64,000 bases of DNA from the NCBI GenBank assembly GCA_021904315.1, contig CM038914.1:18463065-18527064 (forward strand), written 5' to 3'. Shown here piece by piece: positions 1 through 12,222 of this stretch (the first letter of the stretch is position 1; every line of letters starts with the position of its first letter). Made by a program: the position numbers and the translations under genes. The stretch is from Sphagnum magellanicum. Taxonomy: Eukaryota > Streptophyta > Sphagnopsida > Sphagnales > Sphagnaceae. The notes beneath the pieces are model-generated. The model was not told the origin of the DNA, ran no database searches, and worked only from the letters and a program-made list of their open reading frames with translations.

Positions 1-608
1 GAAGTCTAAAATTTAGAAGGTCCTCATAACCAGATATCATTAAAGACCTGTAAATCTTTGTTAAGATATTCTCTTATGATAAGCAACTATATTTTAATTT
101 TGTTCTTGAAAGTGATTACTCATAAAACTGAATAGAATAAAACAGAGGTAAGTCTGAGAAAGTCAAATAAGACAGATTCAAGCAGGGGAGCAACCTGAAT
201 ATACAAATGAAGAAAAGTGCCAGTGCTTTATGGATGGGTGTTGACAAACATGGCCATCTAAAAAGGAGGCCTATTGCTGTAGGTTTGGCGGTGTGCAGGT
301 CCCGGGTGGGGCTGTAGGATATCCAAGGGACGAAGATAATACGACGAGAAGTCGCCGAAGTTTACTGCAAATACGCAACATGCACGTGGACCCAAGTTTG
401 GTCATTGGTTGTGCAATCCTTCCCCCTTTGTCTGATCAGCTTCATAGCAGCACCTGTGTATGAATTGGCTGAGAACTTTGTTGCACACACGAAGCACTAG
501 CTTGACGCGAAAGGAATTCAACTCTCAACCCATTTCGACTGCCAAATATTCAACACCTGGTACCAAGCTGAAGCTCCAAACCAGACGATACATCGCAGTC
601 CTAGAATC
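1..608 (+). promoter_or_regulatory. Upstream region of kinase gene A, with G-box
   Basis: This is the 5' flank and probable leader of the receptor kinase gene. It contains a perfect G-box core, CACGTG, at 383-388, followed by G; bZIP and bHLH factors are known to bind this core. No convincing TATA box was fixed. Compared with copy B the region lacks a 10-bp insertion near 310 and a 7-bp repeat near the G-box. The transcription start is unknown. Confidence 0.45.
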
Positions 609-759
609 ATGGGCAGTCGTCGTGGCTTCAAGGACGAGTGCAACACTCCTCAATTGCTCTTGGTCTGTAGACTTCAGCAGCTTCGTCTTGTTACTTATGG
701 TTGCAGCTTCACAAGCGGCGGCGTTATCAAGTATGCTTTGCTGTGTTGGACCTTCTTGA
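460..759 (+). other. Overlapping upstream ORF, 99 codons, copy A
   Basis: An ATG 149 bases before the proposed kinase start opens a 99-codon frame that overlaps the first 150 bases of the kinase coding sequence in another frame. It is intact at the same length in copy B (36462-36761). Its C-terminal part is hydrophobic ([17 protein letters not shown]), partly because it overlaps the kinase signal peptide region. It could be an upstream ORF that lowers kinase translation, or a chance frame. I infer no protein function. Confidence 0.25.
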
Positions 760-3700
760 GCTTGTTCTGCTCATGTCTTACTTCCGCGCTCGCCCCTGCC
801 CCTGCCCCTGCCCCCGCAATACCCCCCTTACCGGTTCCACTAGCCGATCTTCCTGGGAGCTGGAATGTCACGCTTATTGACAGATCTTGGTACTACTATG
901 AGACAAAAGAGGGTATGGGTTTTTTTCATACACTATTTGCTGATGTCGGATCGAAATGTACATGATCAAATATTAAATCAACAATAATGTTAATTCTTAC
1001 CTACTACGCTCAGCAGCTTAGTGTTTTTTCTAGTTTTGGAATGTTGTCAAACTGGAGAGCATTAACTACAAGGTTCTACCAGATTTGGCAACAGTGGAAA
1101 TTTTGCTACTAGAATCTTTAAGAAATCCTTCTATCTTGTGGCTGCCTTGGAGCATATGATAAAAAAAATGATGATTTAAAATATTGAAATCTGACAAATT
1201 TTTGCCATAAAAAAAAACATCCTTGGAATTGCTGGATTTGGTGGTCGGAATTTGATTTGTACAGACAGGGTTATAGCACATTAGTTGTGCTTTGTTCTTT
1301 GTACAATGATTTTCTTTACATATTAGAAAAATAGGCCCAGTTAAGTCTTGGACGTATAATGAATCCTGTGAAGTGGTCAGGAGGTAAGATTTCTTACAAA
1401 ATGGTTTACAAAGCCTGTAATAGGCACTGGTGACATACTTGTAACTAGATTGACAAAAGAAGTTTTTGCTGTGACTAGCAGGAAGTTTTGGACTCTGCCC
1501 CATAGGAAACACATTGGTATCATATTCAGGCCTAAAATTTAGGATTGAACTTGACCCGATGTCTGAGTGACATCTGGAGTACTACCTATGTGTGTATATG
1601 ATGGATGGGGCATGTTCCATTAAAGTGCGTGCATCTATACAAGAAGTTCTAGACCCAGCAAGGAAAGTTTTTAGTTTGAAGTTTGAACCACCATAGAGGG
1701 TAGAGTCATTCTGTGATTAGCTGCTTGTTTTCTCAGAAGCTTATACACAACTTTCGTGTTTTGGTGCAGTGGATGCTATGCAAAGTCTATTGGCACAGTG
1801 GAGCGACACTGGAACTAATTTATTTTCTTACAATTTGCCGGGTTGGACCAGCAAGCCCGACGTCAATTATCCTTGCTTTGAGGATAGTGATTGGCAAGGG
1901 GTTCTTTGCTATGCCTTTGCACAGAGATATAATGGCACTATATTTTTCATTGTAACAGTAGGCTATATGTAAGGACCCTACTTCAAACTTGCCCTCTAAC
2001 AAGCATTAAATGTCTGGGCTGACAGATCATGTCACTTTCTTGACCAGAATGTATCTGTTAAACATGAATTTCCTTATAATTTTGAATCTGCCACCCCAGA
2101 GTTTAATGTCATGGAATGGTCTCGCCCATTATGGTGGGTGTGTCACCTGGCTCACTCTATGGGGCTCACCTGACACCTTACCCAACATAATGAGCAGGGG
2201 CTTGACCATTCCATAGTATGTTGCCACCGCATGAATGAATTCTGAGTATTTTCCAAGCTTGCTGGTTGCTCAAACCACCTACCACCAAGTTTTCTGTTAT
2301 TGGAGCTATTTTCCACCAATTCCCCTTGAATGCCCAGTCTCTTGCTCCAATAATGTCCGATATAGTGATTTATTTTCCTGTGCCTGCTGTTATGTGAAGA
2401 TCAATGTTAAAAAAACAGAACAAAAATCTCTAGCACTTACTACTAATTAGCAACCTTCCATGATTATGGTGCAGAGAATTATCAAGTAGAGGACTTCAAG
2501 GTGGCCTGCCCCCTGCCATTGGGAATCTTTCCAATCTAATAGGCTTGTACGTTTTTCCTTACTTGTTGGATCTTTATGTGATCCTAATCTTAGGGATTAT
2601 GGACCATTGATACTGAAGCATTCAAAGAAATTTCCTAGTGTATTTGGAAGTTGCCTTATATCTAAGAAATATCCTCCCTGAAAAGGAAAGGGAATTCTTG
2701 AGCCTACTTATAAATAGGTGTAAGATCCCACCCACTCTTAAGGAGTAGGAGTAAGAACCCTCCCCCTCCTACATCTCATGATCTACATATGTTTAGGTTA
2801 ATCATAACAATTGCCTTGTGCTTATGATGGGTGGGAGACATTCCCAACATGTGGGGTTGGATTCTTGTATCACCTCATCCTAGCACCTTACTTTGGCTCT
2901 ACACAAATTTGCCAAGTAGTATTCATGACACAGTCATGAGTTACATTGTGTCCAATGGTTGATAATACTTAGATTTGAAACTTTTGGAAATTTGTGGCTA
3001 GTCGTTGCAAGCTCCTCACTAGGTAGTAACAATTTTTAGACCCTGGGAGAGAGCCCATTGATGTTTTTTAAAATGGCATTTTCCTGAAATCACAAGGTGA
3101 TTGAATAAATTTTCACATTGTTGTGTTGTTTGCAGAATCCTGGTAGGGAATCCGAACCTTGGAGGTCCCATTCCAGAGGAGTTGGGAAGTAATGTACGAC
3201 TGTCACTCTTGTAAGAACAATTGTACCCATTGAAAATTGCAAAATTCCCAAGCAAGTTATGTTGACAACTATAACTCACATTCATAGAAGTAACCATGAG
3301 TTTTTCTCCTGCATGCAGTGAGAAAAATCTCCTTAATCTAAAGACTCACCACCAGTATTGCAATACGATGGCAGGGATCTACATGATAACGCTTTTAATG
3401 GGAGCATTCCTATCACATTGGGATATTTGCAAAAGTTGGGACAACTGTAAGTATGATTTCAAGAAAACACCCAATACATCTGACTTTGATTGGTAATCTT
3501 CCTCAGTCTAAATGAACATGGTTACAAGCAATGATATATGTTCCATGGTAGATTAATGCATTTTAAAAAAGGAGGAAATCAAATACAATTTGCAAGTATA
3601 CATTATGGTCTATACTTCACTTGTCTAAACAATGGAAACATATTCCTTGTACTACAAAGATCATAATCCTTCCATTCTTTTCCCCTTTGACTCCAGGGCC

Positions 3701-6700
3701 TAGTTGAAGCAGCAAATTGATTTCAAATTCAAAATCTTGCATCCTTCACTAAAAATAATGTTATTAATTGTTTTATAAGGAGCTAATGATGCTCAATAGA
3801 AGTGCCCATTTTCTTATACTTCCATTTTTTTTTGCCTTCCTCCCCTGTTTTGAGAGGTCAATTGACAATAATGAAGGCCAATTATTCACAATTTGTGTAG
3901 GATATGAGGTGACAAATCCACAATAGGTTGGTATTTTTAGTTAATGAGCTTCACATGGTTTGTTGTCCTAACAATTTCTTTTTATTTTATCAGAGATTTG
4001 AGTGGCAATGAGTTGATTGGATCAATCCCTCCACAACTGGGAAATATAAGCAGGTTACAAACATTGGAGTTGCACAACAATCGTCTCACTGGAACAATTC
4101 CAATTTCATCAACTAATAGTTACAATCTTGGTCTTGATAATTTGACAAGTCTAACGACATTGTGAGTGGCAATGTATAATCTCATCTTTAGGGCCTAATG
4201 ATTTTAAAATTTTCATGTGCATCCAAATGTACTTAAAAATCTCATGTCTCAATCAAAAACATCATGAACATTTGAATAAATGAACTTTCCCAATTTCAAA
4301 CTATATTTGTCATACGAAAATGTCTCACAAGAAAAGGAATGGTCAAGTTAGGTTAGGGGATAAATGGGTATTGTAGGAATTGAAACAAACTTTGGTCTCA
4401 TGTACATGTTATGGTGGAACGGTCCTTGTTGATGACCAATTTTTTTCAATCATATGAATTCACCATCTTATTAAGTTAGTGAATCTCATAGCTTGCCTTC
4501 TTGCGATGCAGGACATTCCAAGAAAATTTGTTAAGTGGAGGACTACCCAATCTTCAAAGTGCATACAATCTTTTAGTATCGTGAGTGCATTGTTAACCAA
4601 AGTCAACATGGCAGTTGGTTTACTTGGCTTATATTTGGAGTTTGCACTTTACTCTAATCGAATGATCTTTGGTCATGCAACATTGGTTGTGTTAATTTTA
4701 GATGACACTACTTTTTACATTGACCATTGTGAACATTGAAAACTTCAACATTCCAAAATATGATGTTTGCTATATATTTTGTAACCAACTAAATGGAAGG
4801 ATACTTAAATTATCAAACTTATAACATGTGTGGGGAAATTGTTCAGGAATTTTAGTTTCAACAACTTGAGCGGGAATGTGTCGATCGATTCAATTTTCAA
4901 TTCAACATCTCCTCTTGGTATTTTGGATTTGTCATTCAATTCTTTCACCGGTGTTCTCCCCAATGTGAACATCTACTCAAATTCATTGCAACATTTGTGA
5001 GCTTTTTTTCTCTTACCTCTTTGAACTTCAACAAACTTATGGCACTTTAACACTAAACCTAGTAAAGTTATTAAAATGGGTATAAATGATGGAAAATTTT
5101 GAACTTTAAGAAGACTTCAAAAACAATGTTGTGTTAGACATTAAAATGTCAAAAATCAATCCCAAATTTCTAAAATTATGTGTTAGTTATATGAAAAAGG
5201 TATCAAAATGGTGTCCTAAAATACTCAAATAAACTTCACATGTTTATTTTTAATGACCTATGATACTTCCACTATAACTTAATTTGATGTTTTAAAAAGT
5301 TATATTTGCAGATTCAAGACTTGTCATTCTACATTATGGTTATAATTGTTAAATTACAATAAAAATTTCACTTTTCTATGGAAAAAGTTTGAATGGTTTA
5401 CAATAGTTACAAAAGTCCTTACTCTAAGCCCCCAAGTAGTTTGGGAAAGCTCAATGCATGTGGGATACGTAGGTTTGTTGAATAGTCCTTGCTTTTGACC
5501 ATAAGAATTACAAGATTCAATTAATTTAGTACAAGATTAAAACAAAAGTTAATGAACACATGTTTAATGTATGTAATTTATTATCTTATAGGTTCTGTCA
5601 ATTATGACATGGGGTGAGACTCAAAATTTGTCTTTTCATTAGGGTTTAACTCTCACTAATCTACTTCAAGGTTTTTCAAAGCAAACCATTGAATGATCGA
5701 TTATTTGCAACATGTAGGGATTTGAGCAATAACCTTTTTGATCCAAGTACATTTTCCCAATCTTGGTTTTCAAACTTCACACATCTAAAAACGTTGTGAG
5801 TATCCACATCAAGTTTTGATACCAATTTCAAATTGAATCTTTTTTGTTTTTTTATTGTAATAATTATTATTTTTGGTCATATTCCTTTGTAGAAAGTGGA
5901 GGATGTCAAATAAAAGTATTAATTAAACATGTGGTTCAGTGCTCCTAGGAAAGTATATATGCATTTTATGTATGGTCAATATCTCATTCAAAATTAAAAG
6001 TTAAAAGTTTACAATATTTAAAAATATAATAGTATGTAGTATTTGTTTTCAGCATAAGCAAGTACAAGAGTTTCCTTATACCATTATGGATAGTTGGACA
6101 AATGTGAAAACTTCAAAATGTGTATATCACTTAAAAGATAACTACACCATAATGCTTCTAAGTACCAACTATTATATAGATCATCATGAAAAAAAAAGTG
6201 AGGAAAAATCTACAAGATCTTCATGTTAATTATGACTTGGCATGCAGAGGGTTGGCAAACATATCTCCACAGTTGTTGGCAAATGTGTTACACAATGGTT
6301 TTATTGAACTTGGTTTTCTTCTTGAAGGGCTTCCGTCATTACAAACCTTGTGAGCATTATCATAGTCCCTTTTAACATGTTGCAATATGGTTAATGAAAG
6401 TTGATACCATGTCAATGGGCATCTGAACCATAAAATCAACCAATTGTGTTGACATGTACAATGGAAATTACAAATTTTTATTGATATCAATTATAGTCAA
6501 TGTATTTTTAATTCAAAAAAATTCATTCCATTCAAGTTTACCATGTTTATGACCAAAAGCATATTAAGAATATATTTGTATAATATGTGTATGAAACCTT
6601 TTTTGAAATTGTTCATCATTTCCAATGTTATATGTAACAATACATGTAAAAAATATATTTAACTAATTTAGTTCAATACGTGAATTTGAATTGCATTTGC

Positions 6701-9700
6701 AGAAGGCTTGACCAAAACAACATCACTGGATCCCTTGATTTGAGGAACATCAATATAAATGGACCATTGAATTTAATAAACCTAACAGGGAATAATATGG
6801 GACCAGATTTCAAAAGTTTTTTATATTCCAATATCTCAAATTTGGTCTCTAGTGGACTTTCTATCATGTGAGTTCCATTTTGCAATATGCATCTTACTTT
6901 TCATTTCATTAAAAGATATCCAACTACTATATATGTTCACTACTTAACTGCATACATTATTAATGACATACATTATTTCAAACTTTTATAATATCACTAT
7001 GGAATAAATGTGTTACCAAATTTTGTCACAACTGAACAAATGGAACATATTGACAGGCTTGGAAACAACCCTTGTTGTGACAACATTTGGAACGATATGT
7101 CCGGGTTGACTTATGTTGAAATCTACTACTTTTGCCATAGTACCCCACCACAACCAAAAAGCAAGTTTTTTTACTTGATCTACCCATATAATTTCAATAT
7201 TTTGAAAAACAATTTGTGTGTTGTTCCTTGTTGTTTAAATAGACTTAGGGTTACTTATGGATCAAATTTTCTACTTGATTACGAAATAAAAATATGGCAC
7301 CTTATCAATTAATTAGTATAGGTCTTATACTACTATATTGTGATTTGACTAGTTATAATTCATCATGAATTAGTCATTAACACATGGTTTACGAATTTGT
7401 CCTTCAGGCAAGAACTTAAATACAATTGCGATAAAAGTTATAATGCCAATGACAGTGGTAATTTTTTTGATAGCAATGGTTGTATTTTTCTTATATTGGT
7501 CAGCACGAAAGGAAAAATATTCTTTGCTACTTCAAATCCAAGAAGGTACATGAAATGATTTAGATTCTTTCAATTGATATTGTTGAATTTTTTTTCATAT
7601 TCATGGGCTTACAATATGAAAAAATAAATTTAATCAAGTTTATCAATAGACTAAATGTTTCTTTTTGCATGTTCAATTATTACATTATGGGCTAAAAATA
7701 TGCAACTAATTTAAGGGTTTTTCTATTTCTATTTTATCTAATAGGTTTATGAAAAATATTTAAAATAATCATGAAATTTGTATTAAAGTTGCATGTATTG
7801 GATTCAGAATTTGCGAAACAAGATGTGCAACCCACATTGTATGCATATCATGATATCAAAATAGCTACTCGAGACTTCCACCCTGACATGAAAATAGGTC
7901 AAGGATCCTTTGGAGTTGTTTATAAGGTATGTGTACATTATTCTTTCATTGTTGTTTTTGGCTATATATTGATGCACCAATCACCTTGAATTATGAATGG
8001 TTGTTAAAACTAATCATATTTTTTGACCTTGCAGGGAATATTACAAGGTGGGGGTGAAATTGCTGTGAAACGTCTATTAACAAATTCACAACAAAGCATT
8101 GATGAATTCCTTAATGAAGTTGTGCTCATTACAAATGTGAAACACAAGAATCTTGTTAAACTCAAGGGTTGTTGTCTCATGGGTGGAGGAGGTGCAAACA
8201 AAAGATTCCTTGTGTATGAATTTGTAGACAACAACAATTTGGCAGAAACAATTTTCGGTAAATTCTTTGACCTATAACATAATTAAAATGGAGTAAGAAC
8301 ATAAATGTCAAATCATGTTGAAAATGGATAGGACTTGCAAAACTTTATTTAGATCTTTAAAGGCTCTTTTAATTTCACATATATATATAATTTACCCAAG
8401 ATGATTTGTCACTATCTAAAATACGTCTACGCAAATTAACATATTATTTACAGGTTATAATTCAATAATTATTCAATTCATATCATAATTTATTTATTTT
8501 TGAAGCTTTAGATTGGGTGATATAATTCTTGAAATTTTTTCCTTCCAAAATAGATAATAAAGGAGGACATAATGTGGATTGGCCAATGCGAAAAAACATA
8601 TGTTTGGGAGTTGCTCGGGGCCTCACCTATCTTCATGAAGATGTTCAACCCTGCATTATACATCGAGATATCAAAGCAGCCAATATTTTGTTGGACAAAC
8701 ATTTTAATGCCAAGATCGCTGATTTTGGGTTGGCTCGACTTTTTCCAGACACGGCCACCCATATTAGTACTTTTCACATTGCTGGGACTATGTAAGTAGT
8801 ATTTACACATGTCATACATTTCATATGGAGTGTACCATCTAGTTTTGTTTATATTGACCTCAAATTTTGAACACAACATGGACAAGTTAATATATGACTA
8901 AACTTTAAGTATTTAACATAGATTCAATATATGTCCATAAATTGTTACATAATTTGTAGATCCCCATTTGTCAAAGATAATACTTATGCAAATACATCTA
9001 ATATCAAAATAATATACTATTTTTCTTTCATGGTTAGGTAAGCCAACTTCTAATTTAAAATAAATGCATAGACCTTTTCATGAAATGTTTTTGAATGTAA
9101 ACCAGATTCTAAACACAAACTCATTCATGAACTTGGAGTTTTTCAATTGCATGCAGGGGTTATGTGGCACCAGAGTATGCTTCTCGTGGCCAACTAAGTG
9201 AGAAGGTTGATGTGTTTAGCTTTGGGGTTCTAGTACTAGAGATTGTGAGTGGAAGGAAGAATATCGAGCCCAACTTAAATGAAGATCAAGCATATCTTCT
9301 TGAATGGGTAAGCAATTTCATAACATTATTCTTTTAACAAATGGAATCATTGTGGCAAATGTAAAAGATTCAACAATATTTAAGATTGTGGAAACATATG
9401 TCAAATTTATAAACTACATCAAGATGAATGAATAACGTGGAATTCAAAATGGAAGTTACATAAGAATGTAGTAATATGGTGAATATATAATATTGAAGTC
9501 TGACTACATTAACTAATCCTTAAGATCTTGAATGATCACTTGATTGGAACTTTCATCTTACATGAATTGGACAACATTCTTCTCTAGTAATGAACATTGC
9601 ATGTGTTTCCAATTCTATAATTTAAAGTGTCAATAATGATCCATAGATTACCATTCCTCAAATATATATTATATGTTGGTATTTTCATCATGAATCAGGT

Positions 9701-10031
9701 TTGGAAATTATTTGAAGAGGCCAAGCTTTTGGAGATGGTGGACCCAAAAGTGAACACCCTCAACCATGAAAAGGACATAATACATGTCATAAACATTGGG
9801 CTTTTATGTGTGCAATCCACAGCCTCAAAAAGACCATCCATGGCTAGAGTAGTGGCAATGTTACAAGGTGATGAAATGGAGATGGAAGTTATAAAAGAAA
9901 CTCCACTAAGAACCATTGACTATGAATCTTTATTCGCAACAATAAATTCTAGTTCTATGAATGAAAGCATGTTAAAAGTATTCCAGAAGAGTAGCCTCAA
10001 AGGTAAAACAATAGAATTGTGTAACAAGTAG
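609..10031 (+). CDS. LRR receptor-like serine/threonine kinase, copy A
   Basis: A plasma-membrane receptor kinase is predicted. Exons inferred by phase: 609-912, 1770-1968, 2475-2546, 3136-3210, 3375-3446, 3994-4161, 4512-4580, 4847-4996, 5718-5795, 6248-6349, 6703-6867, 7057-7160, 7408-7545, 7808-7926, 8035-8257, 8554-8791, 9157-9307, 9699-10031; total 2760 nt, 919 residues, no internal stop. Order: long n-region and hydrophobic signal peptide ending near SALA/PAP (about residue 60), proline-rich linker, N-terminal cap with two Cys (WQGVLC), LRRs about 168-485 on exons of 69-168 nt, a NPCC...YFC cysteine motif, one transmembrane segment (about 528-549), kinase about 590-865. The kinase looks active: GQGSFG loop (596-601), Lys617, HRD 716-718, DFG 736-738, APE 763-765. 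The layout resembles plant LRR-VIII kinases (family knowledge, not searched). The ligand is unknown. The transmembrane exon needs a GC-AG intron. First-exon start choice is the weakest part. Confidence 0.85.
7161..7407 (+). other. Probable GC-AG intron before the transmembrane exon, copy A
   Basis: The exon with the NPCC cysteine motif must join the transmembrane exon in phase 1. The only donor that does this is GCAAGT at 7161, with acceptor TTCAG at 7403-7407. Using the GT four bases further on shifts the frame and removes the transmembrane helix. GC-AG introns with a GCAAGT donor are a known minor class of U2 introns. The same donor is kept in copy B. Confidence 0.65.
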
Positions 10032-11576
10032 ATTAGAAAGTAGGTGACGCCTAGTCATATGGACATTCTCAATTATAATAGTGTATCAAATGTGGTATGG
10101 AGATTCTTTAAAAAGTTAAAGTGGTAGATTATTTTCTTAGAAATCTACTTTCAATTTATTTTGCAAAAACTATGATATTTTTCATATTGTAAAAAGTAGC
10201 TCCTTTTGCATCCATGGGGAACAATTTATGAAATCCAAACACATGGTGCATTCATTAAATGTTTAAGGCATGTTTTACCATGTCCCAAATATAAACTACA
10301 TTTTATATACATTTAAAAAAAATTCTAAACCTTTTAAACCTATTATAAGGGAAATTTATTTTGAAAGGTCTGACATTATCATAATTGAAATATTCAAGTT
10401 CCAAAAGAATTGTATCTACATGCATAGTAGGTCACACATTAATACCACATCATTTGAATTGTTTGATTTAGAAAAAAATTGTATTAGCCAAGATAAACTT
10501 TTGATAGATAAAAATAATTCTATAAGTAAAATTCATGAAGGATCAACATATATGGTTTACTTGATATGTTAGGTACATCCCAAATTTTATAGCATTATGA
10601 AAAGGCATAAAATACAAATAATGACACTAGTGGGCAAACATTAAACAAAGTGGTGAGTAGTGAACATGCTCAAGTGAGCAACAAAAGATCTTTATAGCAA
10701 ATTCCATGTCGCATCATTGAATATTCTCAAGCCACATGGATTCACTTTTTGTGATGTGGCAACATATTCCTTATTAACATGCAAATTATTTTGCCCCATG
10801 GATAAGGGTCTAGTTTCAAAACACACAAAATACTTTCTTTTAGAAGTATTTATGGGTGAAAATGGTGGATTAGAATTGTACCCATAAACCTAGGGTCTTT
10901 TAAAGATTGCAAACCACATTAGAAACAATCATCAAAACAAAAGGGTCATGGTTTGTTTGGGTGGACATTTTTTTATAAGGTATTGTAGTCTTTCAATATT
11001 TTCGAATGCCAAAGTTTTTTTATTCATGCATCATACACATCCATCAACCTTCCCACTTAAACATATGAATTGCACAATATTCTATGTGTCAAGATCTTCA
11101 AACATTAAAACCATATGACACGAAGCATTATTGTACCAACTTTGGGTTCAAATATATGGAAATTATTGGTATTTTATAAAAGGAAGTTATATTTTATGGG
11201 TACTTTGAAAGTATGATACCCCTTTATAAACCATGTGACTATAATTTTGAGAGGATTACTTTCAAACTTAAAAATACATATATAGGGGACTAAAATACAT
11301 CATCTTAAATACATTAGGAATTGATCCCCCCCCCCACCCTCCCCCAATTCACACAAAAATAAGGTATTTTGCTATGTGGACAAAAAATGTAAAATTTAAG
11401 CACATTTTTATGATCCTAGGGGTTCATCAATATATGTAATTGGGCCAATAAAGTAGTCAAAAAATGCATATTGTGTATACATATCAAATTATAATTTTTT
11501 TTCATAACAAAATGGTTGTATTACAATAATTATATACATGTACGAGGTATTTCCTCTATGGGACAACATTTGGTGC
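10032..11576. other. 3' flank of kinase gene A
   Basis: AT-rich DNA shared with copy B at a slightly lower identity than the coding exons. It should contain the 3' UTR, but no poly(A) signal stands out. A run of C (about 11325-11345) differs in length between copies. A frame open for 133 codons in copy B around 46753 is interrupted here, so I do not call a gene. Confidence 0.6.
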
Positions 11577-11830
11577 CACTAGAAGAAAAACATGTATTTG
11601 TGACTAATCTTTGCAACTAAATTTTAGTCGCAAGAGACATTTTACAACTAAAATCCTTTTAGTCGCCTAAGACAAGTTGCATGTGATAAACTAATCACAA
11701 ATGACAATAGTATGAAAGAAAAAGTCAACAAATAGATTTCATCCTTTGACTACATTGTATACATATTGTCACATGCGACTAAGATGTAACTATTTTGGTC
11801 ACAATTAACGACAAATGATGTGCCACCATG
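11577..11830. mobile_element. CACTA-like terminus with subterminal repeats, copy A
   Basis: The sequence CACTAGAAGAAAAAC at 11577 resembles the terminal inverted repeat of plant CACTA (CMC) DNA transposons. It is followed by repeated, self-complementary motifs around GCAACTAAA and TTTAGTCGC, as in CACTA subterminal regions. I found no matching opposite end (TTCTTCTAGTG) and no transposase, so this is at best a solo end or non-autonomous remnant. It predates the duplication, because copy B has it. Confidence 0.4.
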
Positions 11831-12000
11831 TGTCATAATATTTGATTATTTAAATAATAATAATAATTATTATTATTATTTTGAAATAATCTAAGACTTT
11901 CAATTCAAATATTTGGATGACCTTATATTATGACACATGGCCCAATGTAAATATGCCATGTGGCATTAATTTTTTAATTTAATAAATATATTAATATTAA

Positions 12001-12222
12001 GTTGGTAGGTACTTAGGTAGGTACATAAATAGGTGCCTAAAAACCTAGGCTACATACCAACCTACTTACTTAGGTAAAAAAATAGGTAGGTAGGTTTTAC
12101 TTTCCTAGGTAAAAAACCTATTCATATTGGTAGGTAGGTACATAGGTCAACCTAGGTGGGTAAGTCAAACTAGGTACCTACTGAATTAGGTAGATAAGTA
12201 GGTTGGGAAAGTAAGTACTTTA
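12001..12222. repeat. GGTA/TACC-rich low-complexity tract, copy A
   Basis: The tract is dense in GGTAGGTA and its complement TACCTA, with both orientations alternating (for example TAGGTAGGTAGG and CCTACC within 100 bases), so single strands could fold back. It is shared with copy B. Confidence 0.8.

Noticed and set aside
3301-3374. Possible coding start right after GCATGCAG with an open frame to 3496
   Set aside because: The LRR reading ([12 protein letters not shown]) is in another frame; the acceptor ATGGCAG at 3374 gives a clean 72-base phase-2 LRR exon and no frameshift, in both copies.
3870-3935. Possible extra LRR-like exon (39909-39975 in copy B)
   Set aside because: Its phase does not fit exons 5 and 6, copy A carries a stop, and the flanking exons join in frame without it.
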